Part shown: in pieces, positions 8,929 through 19,506 of the stretch | Numbering within the stretch: position 1 is the first letter of the stretch | Layout: every line of letters starts with the position of its first letter | Origin: Niveispirillum lacus | GTDB lineage: Bacteria; Pseudomonadota; Alphaproteobacteria; Azospirillales; Azospirillaceae | Length of the DNA stretch: 64,000 nucleotides | Assembly: GCF_002251795.1 (NCBI RefSeq) | Contig: NZ_NOXU01000021.1 | Span: forward strand, 16,769 to 80,768 | Direction: 5' to 3' | Made by a program: the position numbers and the translations under genes | The notes under the pieces: model-generated | What the model saw: the letters and a program-made list of their open reading frames with translations, nothing else | The model's database searches: none | What the model was told of the DNA's origin: nothing

Positions 8929-10035
8929 CTATTGCAATTCACGGGGTGCATTACGTTGAAGGAAGGCCTGAACGCGATCTGCGGCATTGGCGCGGATGTC
9001 GGCGTAGAACAGTCCATAGTCATGATAGTGCATTGATCCGCCGGGCAATGGCGACAGACCGAGATCCGCAGAAGGCTGAACGGTCAAGGTACCGTTGTTG
9101 CACCGGGCTGATACCGATTTCGCCAGCAGGGGCTTCATCGGGGCGTTGCCGGGTGTCCCGGTAACGCTTCCCTTGGCTTGTTCTGCGCTGGATTGTGGTT
9201 GATCAATATCGAAGGTCACGGGATTAACGCACAAAATGCGCTTGCCGGGGTCGTCGCCATACCGATCAACATAGCGCTTTTCCGCAAATCTGTTGACCAT
9301 TGCAATGTTGAACTCCGGCAAGCTGGCATTCCAGGCAACAACACAATTGATGCTGTCAGGCTTGTTGCAAATGGTGATCGTTTTGAAGGTCTTGCCGAAA
9401 TCACCTTCCGACAAATTCACCCCAACAATATAGGCGGCGACCATCTGTTTCACCAGCGGCGTTCCATCGATGCGGCGTTCCAACAGGTCCTGCAAATGGC
9501 GGGCACCCTGGCTATGTCCAGCCAGAATGAAGGGACGGCGGTTATTGTCATGCTTGAGGTAGTGATCGAAGGCCCGTTCCACGTCTGAATAGGCCAGATC
9601 GAATGCGCGGGCGCCGTCCCCGTCCATGGCCGTGAGCGCCAAGGTGGAAGCCTGTCGGTAGCGCGGGGCATAGATATGGCAACAAGCGTTGAACACACCA
9701 CCTTGGCGCATCACGACGCTTTCATCGGTCCAGGCATTGGTTTGGGTGTCGGCAATGTCCTGGTTCCAGCGCACCGTGCTGCGGAAGGTTGTCGGATGCA
9801 CATAAAAGACGTCGATATCGGTCCCCAGGCGGCCGGGCGCCGCACCAGCGGGCACGATAACGCTCATCCCCGGCGCATCGGCGCGCGCAGCCCAGCTTTC
9901 CGCTTTGGCATAATCAGGGGCAGGCGGTGGCGTTTGCATTGCAAAGCTGGCGGGCGTTGGATCGGCGCCAAAGGCGATGGATGAGGTTGTCGTCACCAGA
10001 ACTGTGAAGGCGAACAGACAGAGGCGCGATCTCAT
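8929..10035 (-). CDS. DUF3089-family alpha/beta hydrolase, exported
   Basis: 368 residues from ATG 10035, preceded by ggaga five bases upstream. Residues 1-23 form a Sec signal peptide ending AFGA. The nucleophile elbow is GHSQG within ILAGHSQGARHL (about residue 180). The strand DVFYVHPTTF and the ACCHIYAPRYRQ motif are typical of DUF3089 proteins, which are lipase/esterase-like. A C-terminal MHYHDYGLFY stretch supplies a candidate catalytic His. Substrate unknown. It is divergent from the amine oxidase gene, with a 244-bp shared upstream region. Confidence 0.82.
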   Translation of the reverse strand: MRSRLCLFAFTVLVTTTSSIAFGADPTPASFAMQTPPPAPDYAKAESWAARADAPGMSVIVPAGAAPGRLGTDIDVFYVHPTTFRSTVRWNQDIADTQTNAWTDESVVMRQGGVFNACCHIYAPRYRQASTLALTAMDGDGARAFDLAYSDVERAFDHYLKHDNNRRPFILAGHSQGARHLQDLLERRIDGTPLVKQMVAAYIVGVNLSEGDFGKTFKTITICNKPDSINCVVAWNASLPEFNIAMVNRFAEKRYVDRYGDDPGKRILCVNPVTFDIDQPQSSAEQAKGSVTGTPGNAPMKPLLAKSVSARCNNGTLTVQPSADLGLSPLPGGSMHYHDYGLFYADIRANAADRVQAFLQRNAPRELQ

Positions 10036-10279
10036 GTTTGTCTCCAGCTTGCTGATGAAGCGACGGTAACGCCATGGGGGCACGCTCCTGGCATACACCA
10101 TTGCCGCCGTCCATCCAGTGGACAGTCTAGGAAGGCAATCATTCTGTCCGTAAAGTCTTCTGCCATCGTGTCGGCAGCAAAACAGCCCGTAGAAACAACA
10201 GGTCCTCAGCCCCCCGCGTATCGGCGTTACCGGTTTTGGGTTTAAGAGGAGCTGTTGCATCAGAACAGGATGGAGCGTG

Positions 10280-11755
10280 ATGGTCACGAGACGGCACTTT
10301 TTGGCAACTTCCGCGGCCCTGACCCTGCTGCCCGGCGTCGCATTGGCAGAGGAAAAGTCCGATGTCGTGATTATCGGGGCCGGGCTTTCTGGCCTGAACG
10401 CTGCCAATCTTCTGGTTGAACAGGGTTTCAAGGTCATCGTGCTGGATGCCAATAATGTTGTTGGCGGTCGTGTTCGCACCCACCATACCGCCAATGGCCC
10501 CATTGATGTCGGCGCCAGTCAGATCGGTCGTTCCTATGCCCGGGTCATCGACGCCTGCTGGCGTTATGGGCTCAAGCTGATCCCGGAAGACCGCGACCTG
10601 CTGAAATTCGGCGCTCATTACCAAAATCATTGGATAGATAATGCAACCTGGGCATCGCACCCCCTTAATCGATGCGAGGGCGAAGAGCGTTCCATCCCCC
10701 CGCTGATGATGGGATCGCGGTTGGCTGGAAAATACAATCCGCTGAAAAACATAGATGATTGGCTCGACCCGAAATTCTCTGAATATGATGTGAGCCTGCG
10801 CACCCTTTTGCGCCAGAAGGGACACAGCGCGCAGGCCATTGAATTGGCGGCCCTGTCCGCTCCTGGCATAGGCATTGATGAAACGTCGGTGCTGCGGATG
10901 TGGCAGGAGGAGACACGCGGCGCCCTGGACCGGAAGTTCGGCACCGACGTGAAGACCGACGCCCATAAGGACCACCCCTTTGGCGAAGCCCATACCCGGG
11001 ACATTGTCAATGGCTTGACCTCCACCTCCAACATCGAGGGTGGATGCCATTTGTTGCCCCTGGCCATGGCAAGGCCGCTTGGCGATGCCGTACGCGTTAA
11101 CAAGAAGGTGGTGCATATTGAGCTGTCATCCTCCGCTGGCGCTGTGACCTGCGCCGATGGCAGTCGGTATCGGGGACGGTTCATCATTTCCGCCGTCCCC
11201 TTTACGGTCCTGCGCAAGGTCAAGATTTCCGGTCCGCCGGGCCCCAGCGTAGCCCAGGCGATTGCGACCATGCCCTACGCCAACACGGCCCGACTTTACC
11301 TGACGGTTGATCCGTTCTGGCTGGAGGACGGGTTGCCACCCAGCTTCTCCACCGACGGACCGCTTGGCATGTTCTGGGCCATTGACAATCACAAGGGCAC
11401 AGGCCCCCATCGGGCCATGATCGTCCTGGTCAGCGCCGTCGCGCGGGAGATCACCAAACGAGGAACAGAGCAGGCTGTTCCGTTCCTGCTGTCCGAACTT
11501 GCCCGCCTCCGTCCTGCCTCTGCGGGCAAGGTTCGGGTCAACACCTACATGGACTGGGGCGCCGATCCGCTCCAATTGGGGTGCGGGTTCAGCCTGGCTC
11601 CCGGACAGGTCAATAGTTTCGCCCGCACCATGCTGGAGCCATGGGAAGTCATGCACTTCGCTGGCGAACACACCCGACGGAGCGATTTCGGCATGGAATC
11701 CGCGATGGAAAGCGGCGAACGCGCAGCGCTGGAGATTATGGCCAGAGCAGCGTGA
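10280..11755 (+). CDS. Flavin-containing amine oxidase, Tat-exported
   Basis: 491 residues from ATG 10280 (GTG 10277 is also possible); GGATGGAGCG upstream may serve as ribosome site. The N-terminus MVTRRHFLATSAALTLL is a twin-arginine signal. FAD binding: VVIIGAGLSGLNAA (about 29-42) and GGRVRTH. The C-terminal FAD motif is HFAGEHTRRS...GMESAMESGERAA (about 455-485). The family oxidatively deaminates amines or amino acids, giving an imine and H2O2. Periplasmic location and a TonB receptor 330 bp downstream on the same strand suggest use of an imported amine-containing compound; this is inference. Confidence 0.87.
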   Translation: MVTRRHFLATSAALTLLPGVALAEEKSDVVIIGAGLSGLNAANLLVEQGFKVIVLDANNVVGGRVRTHHTANGPIDVGASQIGRSYARVIDACWRYGLKLIPEDRDLLKFGAHYQNHWIDNATWASHPLNRCEGEERSIPPLMMGSRLAGKYNPLKNIDDWLDPKFSEYDVSLRTLLRQKGHSAQAIELAALSAPGIGIDETSVLRMWQEETRGALDRKFGTDVKTDAHKDHPFGEAHTRDIVNGLTSTSNIEGGCHLLPLAMARPLGDAVRVNKKVVHIELSSSAGAVTCADGSRYRGRFIISAVPFTVLRKVKISGPPGPSVAQAIATMPYANTARLYLTVDPFWLEDGLPPSFSTDGPLGMFWAIDNHKGTGPHRAMIVLVSAVAREITKRGTEQAVPFLLSELARLRPASAGKVRVNTYMDWGADPLQLGCGFSLAPGQVNSFARTMLEPWEVMHFAGEHTRRSDFGMESAMESGERAALEIMARAA

Positions 11756-11762
11756 CATTGCT

Positions 11763-11803
11763 GTTGCTCCTGTCCCTGGCCAGCGGCTGGTGACAGGAGC
11801 AAC
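11763..11803 (+). terminator. Stem-loop after the amine oxidase gene
   Basis: A 12-bp perfect inverted repeat, gttgctcctgtc (11763-11774) and gacaggagcaac (11792-11803), starts seven bases after the amine oxidase stop. There is no following T-tract, so it may stabilise the 3' end or act with Rho rather than be an intrinsic terminator. Confidence 0.5.
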
Positions 11804-12084
11804 CGTGTGCCGCACAAGGTCGGGCGGCGGCCTCCCAGTGGCAACCGGCCGTCTGGGTGTTGCAAGTTAGGCGGCAGAGCCACTGTCTTAAAATGGTCCT
11901 CTGCATAACAATACTTCCGCCGCCATAAATTTAAGCATGAATAAGGGTGGTATTCAAAATAGCCGACAGGTGGATATCGGTAAACAGTCTCATGTATTTG
12001 GGGTTATTTAAAAATAAACTTAGAAAACGAAGAAAACCAGCTTCGACGCTTTTTACGCGACACAAGAACAGGTGGAGGGTTCAC
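11804..12084. other. Upstream region of the TonB receptor gene
   Basis: About 280 bases that become AT-rich towards 11890-12070. They probably hold the promoter of the TonB receptor. The receptor frame is open back to 11947, but that extension is Lys/Arg-rich and has no signal peptide. No defined operator was recognised. Confidence 0.45.
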
Positions 12085-14400
12085 ATGTGGAACTATGCGA
12101 AGTTACTGACGGGTGTGTGCACAGCGGCGCTGACCTGTACAATGGCCCAGGCTCAATCAGCGACAGAGAGCCAAGCCCCAGCAACTGAAAGCCTGCTGCT
12201 GGAAGAAATTGTTGTCACCGCGCGTCTGCGCAGTGAAACGATACAGAGCGTGCCATTGTCGATCTCTGCCGTGACTGAGAAAGAGATTGAGCGTGCCGGT
12301 ATCGTGGATATCGCCAGTCTTGCGGGCAATACCGCTGGTCTGCAACTGGATAGCACCGGCGGCAAGATAACCACCACACCAGTGGTGCGCGGCCTTTCAC
12401 AGGTCTCGCGTTCGGATGATGAAAACAATGTTCCGGTCTTCATCGACGGTGTTTACGTTTCTGGCCGCGATGGTATTGACGCCAGCCTTCTGGATGTCGA
12501 ACGGATCGAGGTGGTGAAGGGTCCACAGAGCGCACTTTACGGCCGGAATTCCTATGCCGGTTCGATCAATTACATCACCCGCAAACCGACAGACACGGCA
12601 TCGGGCGGCGCATCCTTTACCGTTGGCGATGATGCGAGACTGGGCGCCAAGGCTTCATTGTCCGGCCCCTTGGTAGAGGATGTTTTGTTCGCCCGTGTCG
12701 GTGCCGCCTATGACAAATGGAACGGTTCCTACGGTAACAGCTCGCTTCGCATTGGGGGTTATGAATCGCGCTTTGCATCCGGTGGGCTGCGGCTGGTCCT
12801 GGACAGTGGCTTCGAAGCCAATCTGAACAGCTATTATGCAAAGGACGATGTTGGCCCCGCCCCACAGATCATGTTCGCTGGAAATTGTGAGCTGATTTCC
12901 GGGGCCCTTGGGGCGTGGTGCGGTGCCTATCCCAGCTATGATGATCCCGATCTCTCCGGGTACGACACGCGCGCCAAGGGCACGCACCGTGTCACAACAC
13001 GGTCCAGTCTGAACATGACCCAGGATGTCGGCGATACGGTTCGCCTGACCTCATTATCCGGGTACAACACGTTGAAGACGCGGACATTTCTGGATCTGGA
13101 CCGCCAGTATAAGGGGCTTCCGTTCACATACGCCCTTCCCAACGGTCAGACAGGAACCGTCAACCTGACCGCATTACAAGGCACCGGTGGCGACAGCTTT
13201 GATGTCAGCCAGGAATTTCGCATTGAATCGATCAGTGACAGCCCGTTGCAGTGGCTGGCAGGCGTCAGCTATTACGGCTATCGTTTGAATACAGATGCGC
13301 CTTACGCCATCGATACCACACCCGTTCCCACTGGCGCCCGGCTGACATCGGTCGGCGGTGTGGTTTTTGCTGCCGGGTTACGGCCCATTCCCAACGCTAC
13401 GCTGCAAGACGATTTCTTCACGGCCTTCTTCTCACGCAGCCGAAAGGAAACAGCAACCTACGCTGCCTTCGGCGCCATTGAGTACACGTTCGAAAACAAT
13501 ATCACCGCCCGCGCCGAACTGCGCCACACATCCGAGAAGAAGACGCTTTTCCAGTATCTGGCCACAAGCACCTCTGTAACCGACGAAACCTTCAAATATC
13601 TGACCCCACGCTTTACGCTTGATTACCAGGCGGACACCAACCTGCTGCTCTATGCCTCGGCTGCGCGGGGCGCCAAGGCCGGTGGCTTCAATGCCTCCGC
13701 ACCAACAGCCGACGAACTGCCCTTTGGTCCTGAGTTCAACTGGACCTACGAGGTTGGTGTCAAAAGTGACCTGCTGAATCGCAAGTTACGGGTCAATCTG
13801 GCATTGTTCAATGTCGAGATGGATGGCATCCAGATTACAAATCCCTCCACTGTGTCGCCCACCATCTTCCTGACCCGCAACGCCGGTACTGGGCGCAGCA
13901 GAGGCTTTGAACTGGAACTTATCGCGAAGCCCGCAGACGGCCTCACGCTGCAGGGGTCGTATTCGCTGGCAGATTCAAAGTTCGTGAACGCGCTTGACGG
14001 GTCACTTCGTTCCTATCCCAGCTATCGCACGAATTTTGATGTTTCCGGCAATGCGCTGCCCCGCCAGGCCAAGCACTTGTTTAATGCCAGCGCACAATAT
14101 GAGACGTCGGTAACCGATAGCCTGGATGGCTATGTCCGCGCCGATATTCAGTATAACTCTCGCAAGAATGGCTTCACGACCCCAAATCTGGGTTACGTCG
14201 AGGGCCGTACGGTGGTGAACGCCAAAGTCGGCCTGATCCGTGATCAGCTCGAAGGATCGCTATGGGTCCGCAATCTGTTCAACGACAAGACCCCGTTGTT
14301 GGCACAATCGGCACTGATGCTGAATACCTTGGGGCGCCAACCGACGGTCCTGCTACCTGACCTGCGAAGCATTGGTGCGACCGTGAGTTACAAGTTCTAA
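12085..14400 (+). CDS. TonB-dependent outer-membrane receptor
   Basis: 771 residues from ATG 12085, with ggtggagg upstream. Signal peptide about 1-24 ending AQA. A TonB box is likely at EEIVVTAR (about 45). The plug domain (about 55-170) has PVVRGLSQVSRSD, VFIDGVYV, RIEVVKGPQSALYGRNSYAGSINYITRKP; the barrel follows and ends in the canonical aromatic residue (VSYKF). VKGPQSALYGR is diagnostic. It actively imports a large substrate using TonB energy. The substrate is unknown; the nearby exported amine oxidase is the only clue. No FecR/sigma pair is adjacent. Confidence 0.92.
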   Translation: MWNYAKLLTGVCTAALTCTMAQAQSATESQAPATESLLLEEIVVTARLRSETIQSVPLSISAVTEKEIERAGIVDIASLAGNTAGLQLDSTGGKITTTPVVRGLSQVSRSDDENNVPVFIDGVYVSGRDGIDASLLDVERIEVVKGPQSALYGRNSYAGSINYITRKPTDTASGGASFTVGDDARLGAKASLSGPLVEDVLFARVGAAYDKWNGSYGNSSLRIGGYESRFASGGLRLVLDSGFEANLNSYYAKDDVGPAPQIMFAGNCELISGALGAWCGAYPSYDDPDLSGYDTRAKGTHRVTTRSSLNMTQDVGDTVRLTSLSGYNTLKTRTFLDLDRQYKGLPFTYALPNGQTGTVNLTALQGTGGDSFDVSQEFRIESISDSPLQWLAGVSYYGYRLNTDAPYAIDTTPVPTGARLTSVGGVVFAAGLRPIPNATLQDDFFTAFFSRSRKETATYAAFGAIEYTFENNITARAELRHTSEKKTLFQYLATSTSVTDETFKYLTPRFTLDYQADTNLLLYASAARGAKAGGFNASAPTADELPFGPEFNWTYEVGVKSDLLNRKLRVNLALFNVEMDGIQITNPSTVSPTIFLTRNAGTGRSRGFELELIAKPADGLTLQGSYSLADSKFVNALDGSLRSYPSYRTNFDVSGNALPRQAKHLFNASAQYETSVTDSLDGYVRADIQYNSRKNGFTTPNLGYVEGRTVVNAKVGLIRDQLEGSLWVRNLFNDKTPLLAQSALMLNTLGRQPTVLLPDLRSIGATVSYKF

Positions 14401-14423
14401 GCCACAACCGGACCCTGGGCACC

Positions 14424-14453
14424 TCCGGGGGGCATTTGGAATGCCCCACCGGA
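14424..14453 (+). terminator. Stem-loop after the TonB receptor gene
   Basis: The repeat tccgg-ggggcatt...aatgcccc-accgga forms a stem with a TGG loop, 23 bases after the receptor stop. A short T-rich stretch (ggttt) follows a few bases later. Likely transcription end signal. Confidence 0.5.
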
Positions 14454-14510
14454 TCGGTTTAGCGGCTTCCCCTCGCTGCTGTGACAGTTGGGTGGCATAA
14501 CCTCGCCTGC

Positions 14511-14537
14511 CAAACCCGCCCTTTAAGGGCGGGTTTG
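14511..14537. terminator. Strong GC-rich hairpin between convergent genes
   Basis: caaacccgccc, a TTTAA loop and gggcgggtttg form an 11-bp perfect stem in the region between the converging TonB receptor and GGDEF genes. The T-run is inside the 3' arm (gggtttg) on the plus strand and likewise on the minus strand, so it may work in both directions. Confidence 0.6.
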
Positions 14538-14839
14538 GTGTTAAGTGCCGGCTATAGTGTGTGGACAGGTGTTGGTTCGGTCCAGCATGGCCCATGTTGG
14601 CAGGCGATCCTGTCCATTGTCAGGCAATGCACCCTGCGGTCACTGAACCTGTTCCTGATGCCCTTAACGAGCAGGTCCTGGAGACGCCTTGTTACGGGGC
14701 GCGGCAGATGGCGGGGCGGTCTGTCGCGAGGCCGAGGCTGGATTCTACAATGCCCTGGAACCCCTAGCGGCGACTGCTTAACTGGTGCATTCAATCCCGC
14801 AGTAAACCCCGCGCAGAACATGGCATCAACAGCTTTTTT
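14538..14839. other. Intergenic region, no gene recognised
   Basis: About 300 bases between the hairpin and the diguanylate cyclase stop. Short open frames on both strands have no ribosome site and no recognisable domain. The last bases (agcttttttt at 14830-14839) form an A/T-run at the 3' end of the minus-strand gene. Confidence 0.4.
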
Positions 14840-15871
14840 TCATCTGTTTACCCCACACACAATGTTGCGATTACCGGCCTTGGCGGCATAGAGCGCACGA
14901 TCTGCCCGTTCAATAAGGGAATGCGCTGTTTCAGTGCCCCTATATTCCGCAATCCCAAATGACATGGTGACAGAGCCAACGGGCGTGCCTGATCCCCGTT
15001 GTATGATCTTTCGGCTGGCAACAGACGCCCGTAGCCGTTCCGCTGTCGCGGCAGCCTGCTCAACACTGATACCGGGCAGGATGATGGCAAATTCCTCGCC
15101 CCCGTACCGGGCGACCGTGTCGCCTTCGCGCACCAGCGACGTTAAAAGACCGGCGACCGACCGTAGAACCTGATCACCAACAGTGTGTCCATGGGTATCG
15201 TTGAACATCTTGAAATGGTCGACATCCGCGATGATGAGCGAAAACGGATGGTTTTCAGCGCCCGCGCGGGCGATCTCGTTTCGCAGTACCGTGTCAAACC
15301 GACGGCGATTGGCGACGCCAGTCAGGCCATCGGTATTGGCCTCAAGATGGACGGAAGCCAGAGTCGATCGCATGGTCTGCAGCTCGGTTGCCGAGTCCTG
15401 GAGCCGACCTTGAAGTTGGAGATTATGGGTGACGGTCTTTGCCGTGCGCCGGGCCAGAGCGGAAATGATATCATGTAAAGGAACTGACGACAGCGAAGAC
15501 GACTTCAGTGCAGCAGATGTTTTGTTAAGGATATCGGCATAGTCATTTGCCTCCTCACTGGCATCACGGAGGGCTGATACGGCAATATCCAGTGCCTCTT
15601 GTAAGGCGAAGCTTGTATCCTCAACAACCTTCGCCTCGGCTGTGCCCGATAGAAAACGTCCAAATAAACTCTCGCAGTCCCCATCCGTTGGGCCGTTGCC
15701 GGCGGCAATTATGGTGGCGATTGCACTCACCAAGTCGGGGATGTGTCCGGCGTGATAGGTGTACCACACAGCATAGGCGGCCGGCGTGGGAGCAATCCCA
15801 TAACGCGACAGGCTGGCGGCAGCAGCGGCGCCGAACTTCCTGGCATTATCCAAGGTATCATCAAAATTCAT
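14840..15871 (-). CDS. Diguanylate cyclase (GGDEF), cytoplasmic
   Basis: 343 residues, no membrane helix. An N-terminal helical sensory region (about 1-160) starts with a conserved ARKFGAAAAASLSRYGIAPTPAAY segment seen in alphaproteobacterial cyclases, followed by a GGDEF domain (about 175-340). The active-site loop reads GGEEF (about residue 259), and RxxD (REGD) lies five residues before it, so both catalysis and product inhibition (I-site) should be intact. It makes c-di-GMP from two GTP. It lies among three other c-di-GMP/chemotaxis genes on the same strand, 79 bp after the MCP gene. Confidence 0.92.
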   Translation of the reverse strand: MNFDDTLDNARKFGAAAAASLSRYGIAPTPAAYAVWYTYHAGHIPDLVSAIATIIAAGNGPTDGDCESLFGRFLSGTAEAKVVEDTSFALQEALDIAVSALRDASEEANDYADILNKTSAALKSSSLSSVPLHDIISALARRTAKTVTHNLQLQGRLQDSATELQTMRSTLASVHLEANTDGLTGVANRRRFDTVLRNEIARAGAENHPFSLIIADVDHFKMFNDTHGHTVGDQVLRSVAGLLTSLVREGDTVARYGGEEFAIILPGISVEQAAATAERLRASVASRKIIQRGSGTPVGSVTMSFGIAEYRGTETAHSLIERADRALYAAKAGNRNIVCGVNR

Positions 15872-15950
15872 CTGAGGCCCCAGATCCTAGGCAAAAGACC
15901 ATACTGAAAGATTGCGCAATCTTAAGATGTTTGTTCTAGCTGGATTAGAA

Positions 15951-17408
15951 TTAACCCGCTTCAGCCCTGATACGATCCAGAAGGTGCGTCAGGGCGTTGC
16001 GCAAGCGGTCGGTCCGTTCCGCAACACGGCCCGCAAGCTCCGACACGCTATCCGCACGGTGGCTAGCATCAACCCAGTTGGCCACCATGCCAGATCCGCC
16101 AGTCGCAGTAGACTGCGCGATCCGGGCCGCTTCTGTGGCACCCTGCGCGATCTTTCGCGTTGCGGCATCCTGTTCCTCCACCGCCGCAACAATAGCAGCA
16201 CTAGCCGCGTCGACCTTAAACACCGCCTCCAGGATACTGGTCACCGCCTCGGCCGCGGAACCGGCGCCATGCCGAATGGCCGCGATGCGGTCACCAACCT
16301 GCGCGGTCGCCTTCGCTGTCTGTCCGGCCAAGTGTTTGACCTCTGAGGCGACAACAGCAAAGCCCTTGCCGGCCTCCCCTGCCCTTGCGGCTTCAATCGA
16401 AGCGTTGAGAGCGAGCAGATTGATGGTTTCTGCAATTTCCGTAATGGCAGAGACGACATCCTGGATACTGTCGGCAGCATGGCGGAGTTCCAGAACCGCT
16501 GTCTGTGTCGTCCGTGCAATATCGGCGGCCCCGCGTGCGAGCGCAGAGCAATGGGCGGTTTGTCCGCTCACCTCGGCAATTGCACCAGATAGTTGCTGAC
16601 TGGCGACGGCCACGGCCTCTGCACCTATCAGTGCTTCACGGCCATCATCGGCCATGAGTTCCGACGCCTTGGAGCCTTTCGCAACCAGGTTATGCAGGCT
16701 TTCAGCATCGGTGGCCGCCACTGCGGCTTCACTGGCGACCTCCCCGGCAAGGCCACCGACCTTCGCTTCCAACTCTTCCGCCACCGCGACTAACAGCCGT
16801 CCACGCTCCTGCTTGGCGCGCCTTTCTGCTTCCTCTCGCTCATTTACCATCAAGGTCAATGACGCATGCGCCGATTCCGCCTCCACCAGGGCAGTGGCGG
16901 CATTATCAAAGGCGCGCGCCATGGACATGGCCAACCAGCCAAGAAGGGCGCCGCCAAAGATCGTCAGCCAGACCTCCGCCAGTATCTGGACCAGGTCCAC
17001 TCTGCCAACCCCAGGCATGTCCGCCAGGAATGCACTCAGCGTCAGCAGAACCGTTGTTGCCACGGCAACGCCGACGCAGCGCCAATCACTGAAACCAACC
17101 AACAATGCGGTAAGCACATGCACATAGGTCACCATTGCCGTCTGCCAGGGATGGCCGGCGACGGCCACGACCGACATGGACGCAGCCACAGGCAGACTGA
17201 CAGCCATCACCAGCCTTACGGTTGGGCCCGGGGAAAATCGCCACGCGGCAACCGCAGCCCCAAGGCTCAGCAGAGCAACCGCTGGCTCCACCAAGGAGAC
17301 CGTACCGGACACCAACACAGTCAGCACGGCAATCGTGGGGACCTGTAAGGCGAGAAGGGCAAGAACCAGGATGGATGTCAGTGCACGTAACCGTTCGACG
17401 GGTGTCAT
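15951..17408 (-). CDS. Methyl-accepting chemotaxis protein with multi-helix membrane sensor
   Basis: 485 residues. The first ~190 residues are strongly hydrophobic with about six membrane segments and almost no periplasmic domain, so it probably senses a membrane or internal cue. No obvious HAMP domain. The cytoplasmic signalling hairpin holds the kinase-contact tip [22 protein letters not shown] plus [15 protein letters not shown] (about 330-375). The start codon overlaps the stop of the upstream PAS-GGDEF-EAL gene by 4 bp, suggesting that the two products act together. Confidence 0.9.
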   Translation of the reverse strand: MTPVERLRALTSILVLALLALQVPTIAVLTVLVSGTVSLVEPAVALLSLGAAVAAWRFSPGPTVRLVMAVSLPVAASMSVVAVAGHPWQTAMVTYVHVLTALLVGFSDWRCVGVAVATTVLLTLSAFLADMPGVGRVDLVQILAEVWLTIFGGALLGWLAMSMARAFDNAATALVEAESAHASLTLMVNEREEAERRAKQERGRLLVAVAEELEAKVGGLAGEVASEAAVAATDAESLHNLVAKGSKASELMADDGREALIGAEAVAVASQQLSGAIAEVSGQTAHCSALARGAADIARTTQTAVLELRHAADSIQDVVSAITEIAETINLLALNASIEAARAGEAGKGFAVVASEVKHLAGQTAKATAQVGDRIAAIRHGAGSAAEAVTSILEAVFKVDAASAAIVAAVEEQDAATRKIAQGATEAARIAQSTATGGSGMVANWVDASHRADSVSELAGRVAERTDRLRNALTHLLDRIRAEAG

Positions 17409-19180
17409 AGGGCCATCCTCCGCAGGGCTTGGGGCGTGTTCGGCTGTGCTCGACCAAGTACGGTGCCACGGTTTCTTTCAATGAACGCCATCAGCGCATC
17501 CACCGGCATAGCTCGGGCATAAAGCCAACCCTGTCCCGCTTCGCAGCCGAGTTCGACCAGGCGTCGAGACTGTTCGACTGTCTCTACGCCCTCGGCCACT
17601 AAGTCCTTACCCAGTGCGCGGGCCAACGCGACCACCATCCGAACAATTTCTTCCGATGAACGGCTGTCGATCATATCCGAGACAAAGGATCTGTCGATTT
17701 TAAGCGTGTCGATCGGAAGCCGTTGGAGCAGCGACAAGGTCGCATAGCCTGTGCCGAAATCATCCAGGGCAATTCGGACCCCCATGGCCCGTACGGCCTG
17801 GAGTTCGGCAATCGCGCCTTCCATGTCATGTGCAAACGCCGTCTCCGTGACCTCGATCTCAACCAGTTCCGGCGGCACTGTGCTGGCGCGCAGCAGGTCA
17901 CGCAGCTTTGCTGCCAGAAGACGACCGTCCAACTGTACAGCAGACACATTGACCGACACCGGCACCGGCGGCAGATCCGTCTCCATCCAAGCAGCCAGGG
18001 CTGCGAATGCCTTTTCAAGGGTGATCTCACCAATTCGATGGATCAGACCGCATTCCTCAGCCAAGGGAATGAACTGTGCGGGCGGAATGTCACCTGTGCC
18101 TTCCAGATGCCAGCGCACCAGGGCCTCAGCCCCTATCACCGCGCCCGTTTGCAGATCGACCTTGGGCTGAAAGTGCAGTGCGAGCGTGTTCGTCTCAATC
18201 GCCTTACGCAAAGCGCGTTCTTGTGTCTGCCGTGCCAACCGACGGGCAGCGCTTTCTTCGGTATGGATGGCGACCCGATGGTGCCCGGCTCGGCGAGCGT
18301 CATCAACGGCAGCAATCGCATTGCGCAACATCAACTCCGACTCTTCGCAAGGGTCGGCGCAAGGCCCGGTATGGATTACGATGCCAGCCGATGCCGTCAA
18401 TGGGTCGCTCAGAACGGCGTCCTTGCCAGCGTTGGCAATGGCCAACTGCATGTCGCGGACGAGGGACAGCGCATCATCATTATCAATTGGGTTTGCAAGC
18501 AGGACAGCGAACTCATCGCCGGCCAGTCGGGCGAGCAGATCTGTAGCGCGTAGCTGCTGCCTGAGGGCGCAAGCTGTCCGGTTCAACAAACGGTCACCGC
18601 CTTCATGACCGGCCTGTTCATTGACGCGGCGAAACTGGTCAATGTTCATCACAATGACCGTAACCGAGGGCACACCGGTCCGGCCAAGAGCAGCGCGCAG
18701 TTCATTAACAAAGCAAAGGCGGTTCGGCAATCCAGTGAGGCCGTCCGTAAGCCGGCTTTTGACCGAACGGGCCTGCAGGCGACGACGCGATGACACATCC
18801 GTAAACAGGGCTACGTGAAAGACATCACCGGGCACGTTACAGGGGAGGCGGTAGATGCGGGTCCACTCACTGATGGCCTGACCCGCTTTGTTCTGGGTCC
18901 AGAGGTCGCCTTCCCAGAAACCCCTATCCTGTAACATTTGCCACATCTGCCTATAAAATTCGGGCGTTGAACGGTCGGTTCTCCACATGAACGGCTCCTG
19001 ACCAATAAGTTCCGCAGGAGAGAAGCCCGTAATTCTAGAAAAGGCAGGATTAACGAAAAGGATGCGGTTATCTGTGCCCGTGACCATCAATGCATCGTTG
19101 GTCGCACTGGCGACCACGCCCGTAAAATCAGGGCAGGTCAGGTCCAGGAACTTGCCAATGCTGGCGTCGGTGGTCGGCAT
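17405..19180 (-). CDS. PAS-GGDEF-EAL protein, likely c-di-GMP phosphodiesterase
   Basis: 591 residues from ATG 19180, chosen because aaggag lies eight bases upstream; the frame is open to 19255. PAS domain about 20-135 ([24 protein letters not shown]). The GGDEF domain (about 150-305) has AGDEF in place of GGDEF (about residue 220), so cyclase activity is doubtful. The EAL domain (about 325-565) keeps [36 protein letters not shown] and KIDRSFV, all the metal-binding residues, so it should hydrolyse c-di-GMP. Coupled to the MCP gene downstream, it links local c-di-GMP turnover to chemotaxis. Confidence 0.9.
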   Translation of the reverse strand: MPTTDASIGKFLDLTCPDFTGVVASATNDALMVTGTDNRILFVNPAFSRITGFSPAELIGQEPFMWRTDRSTPEFYRQMWQMLQDRGFWEGDLWTQNKAGQAISEWTRIYRLPCNVPGDVFHVALFTDVSSRRRLQARSVKSRLTDGLTGLPNRLCFVNELRAALGRTGVPSVTVIVMNIDQFRRVNEQAGHEGGDRLLNRTACALRQQLRATDLLARLAGDEFAVLLANPIDNDDALSLVRDMQLAIANAGKDAVLSDPLTASAGIVIHTGPCADPCEESELMLRNAIAAVDDARRAGHHRVAIHTEESAARRLARQTQERALRKAIETNTLALHFQPKVDLQTGAVIGAEALVRWHLEGTGDIPPAQFIPLAEECGLIHRIGEITLEKAFAALAAWMETDLPPVPVSVNVSAVQLDGRLLAAKLRDLLRASTVPPELVEIEVTETAFAHDMEGAIAELQAVRAMGVRIALDDFGTGYATLSLLQRLPIDTLKIDRSFVSDMIDSRSSEEIVRMVVALARALGKDLVAEGVETVEQSRRLVELGCEAGQGWLYARAMPVDALMAFIERNRGTVLGRAQPNTPQALRRMAL

Positions 19181-19506
19181 GCTTGCCGCTCCTTTCGAAC
19201 CCTTGGCCGCGTAAGATGACGCGGCTGGTTCATTATTTGCCGTCAACTCGATCATCGTGGCTATGATTCAAATCAATTCAGATAAGTATTCAGTCGGGTA
19301 GTGCCAAAACCGCTGTCGGCAACAGCAGCAACAAACCTGGGCATGCGTGAACATAAACCGACCCTGGCCAAGCTTCTGCCGGACTTGTGCCCCAACAGGC
19401 AAAGACCGGCAGACATGAGCAACATCTCGCAAGAAGGGCTGCACGCCAGAGGACAGGACTTGATTTGTTGATGAGCCGTCGTTCATTTGACAGTCTAGCG
19501 CGTGTG
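19181..19506. other. Upstream region of the PAS-GGDEF-EAL/MCP operon
   Basis: About 325 bases between two minus-strand genes, presumably the promoter of the downstream three-gene run. The end near 19260-19300 is AT-rich. No recognisable operator or small gene. Confidence 0.4.

Noticed and set aside
14552..14821. Minus-strand frame considered as a transposase remnant
   Set aside because: No stretch matches a known transposase motif and there are no terminal repeats, so it is left as unassigned intergenic DNA.
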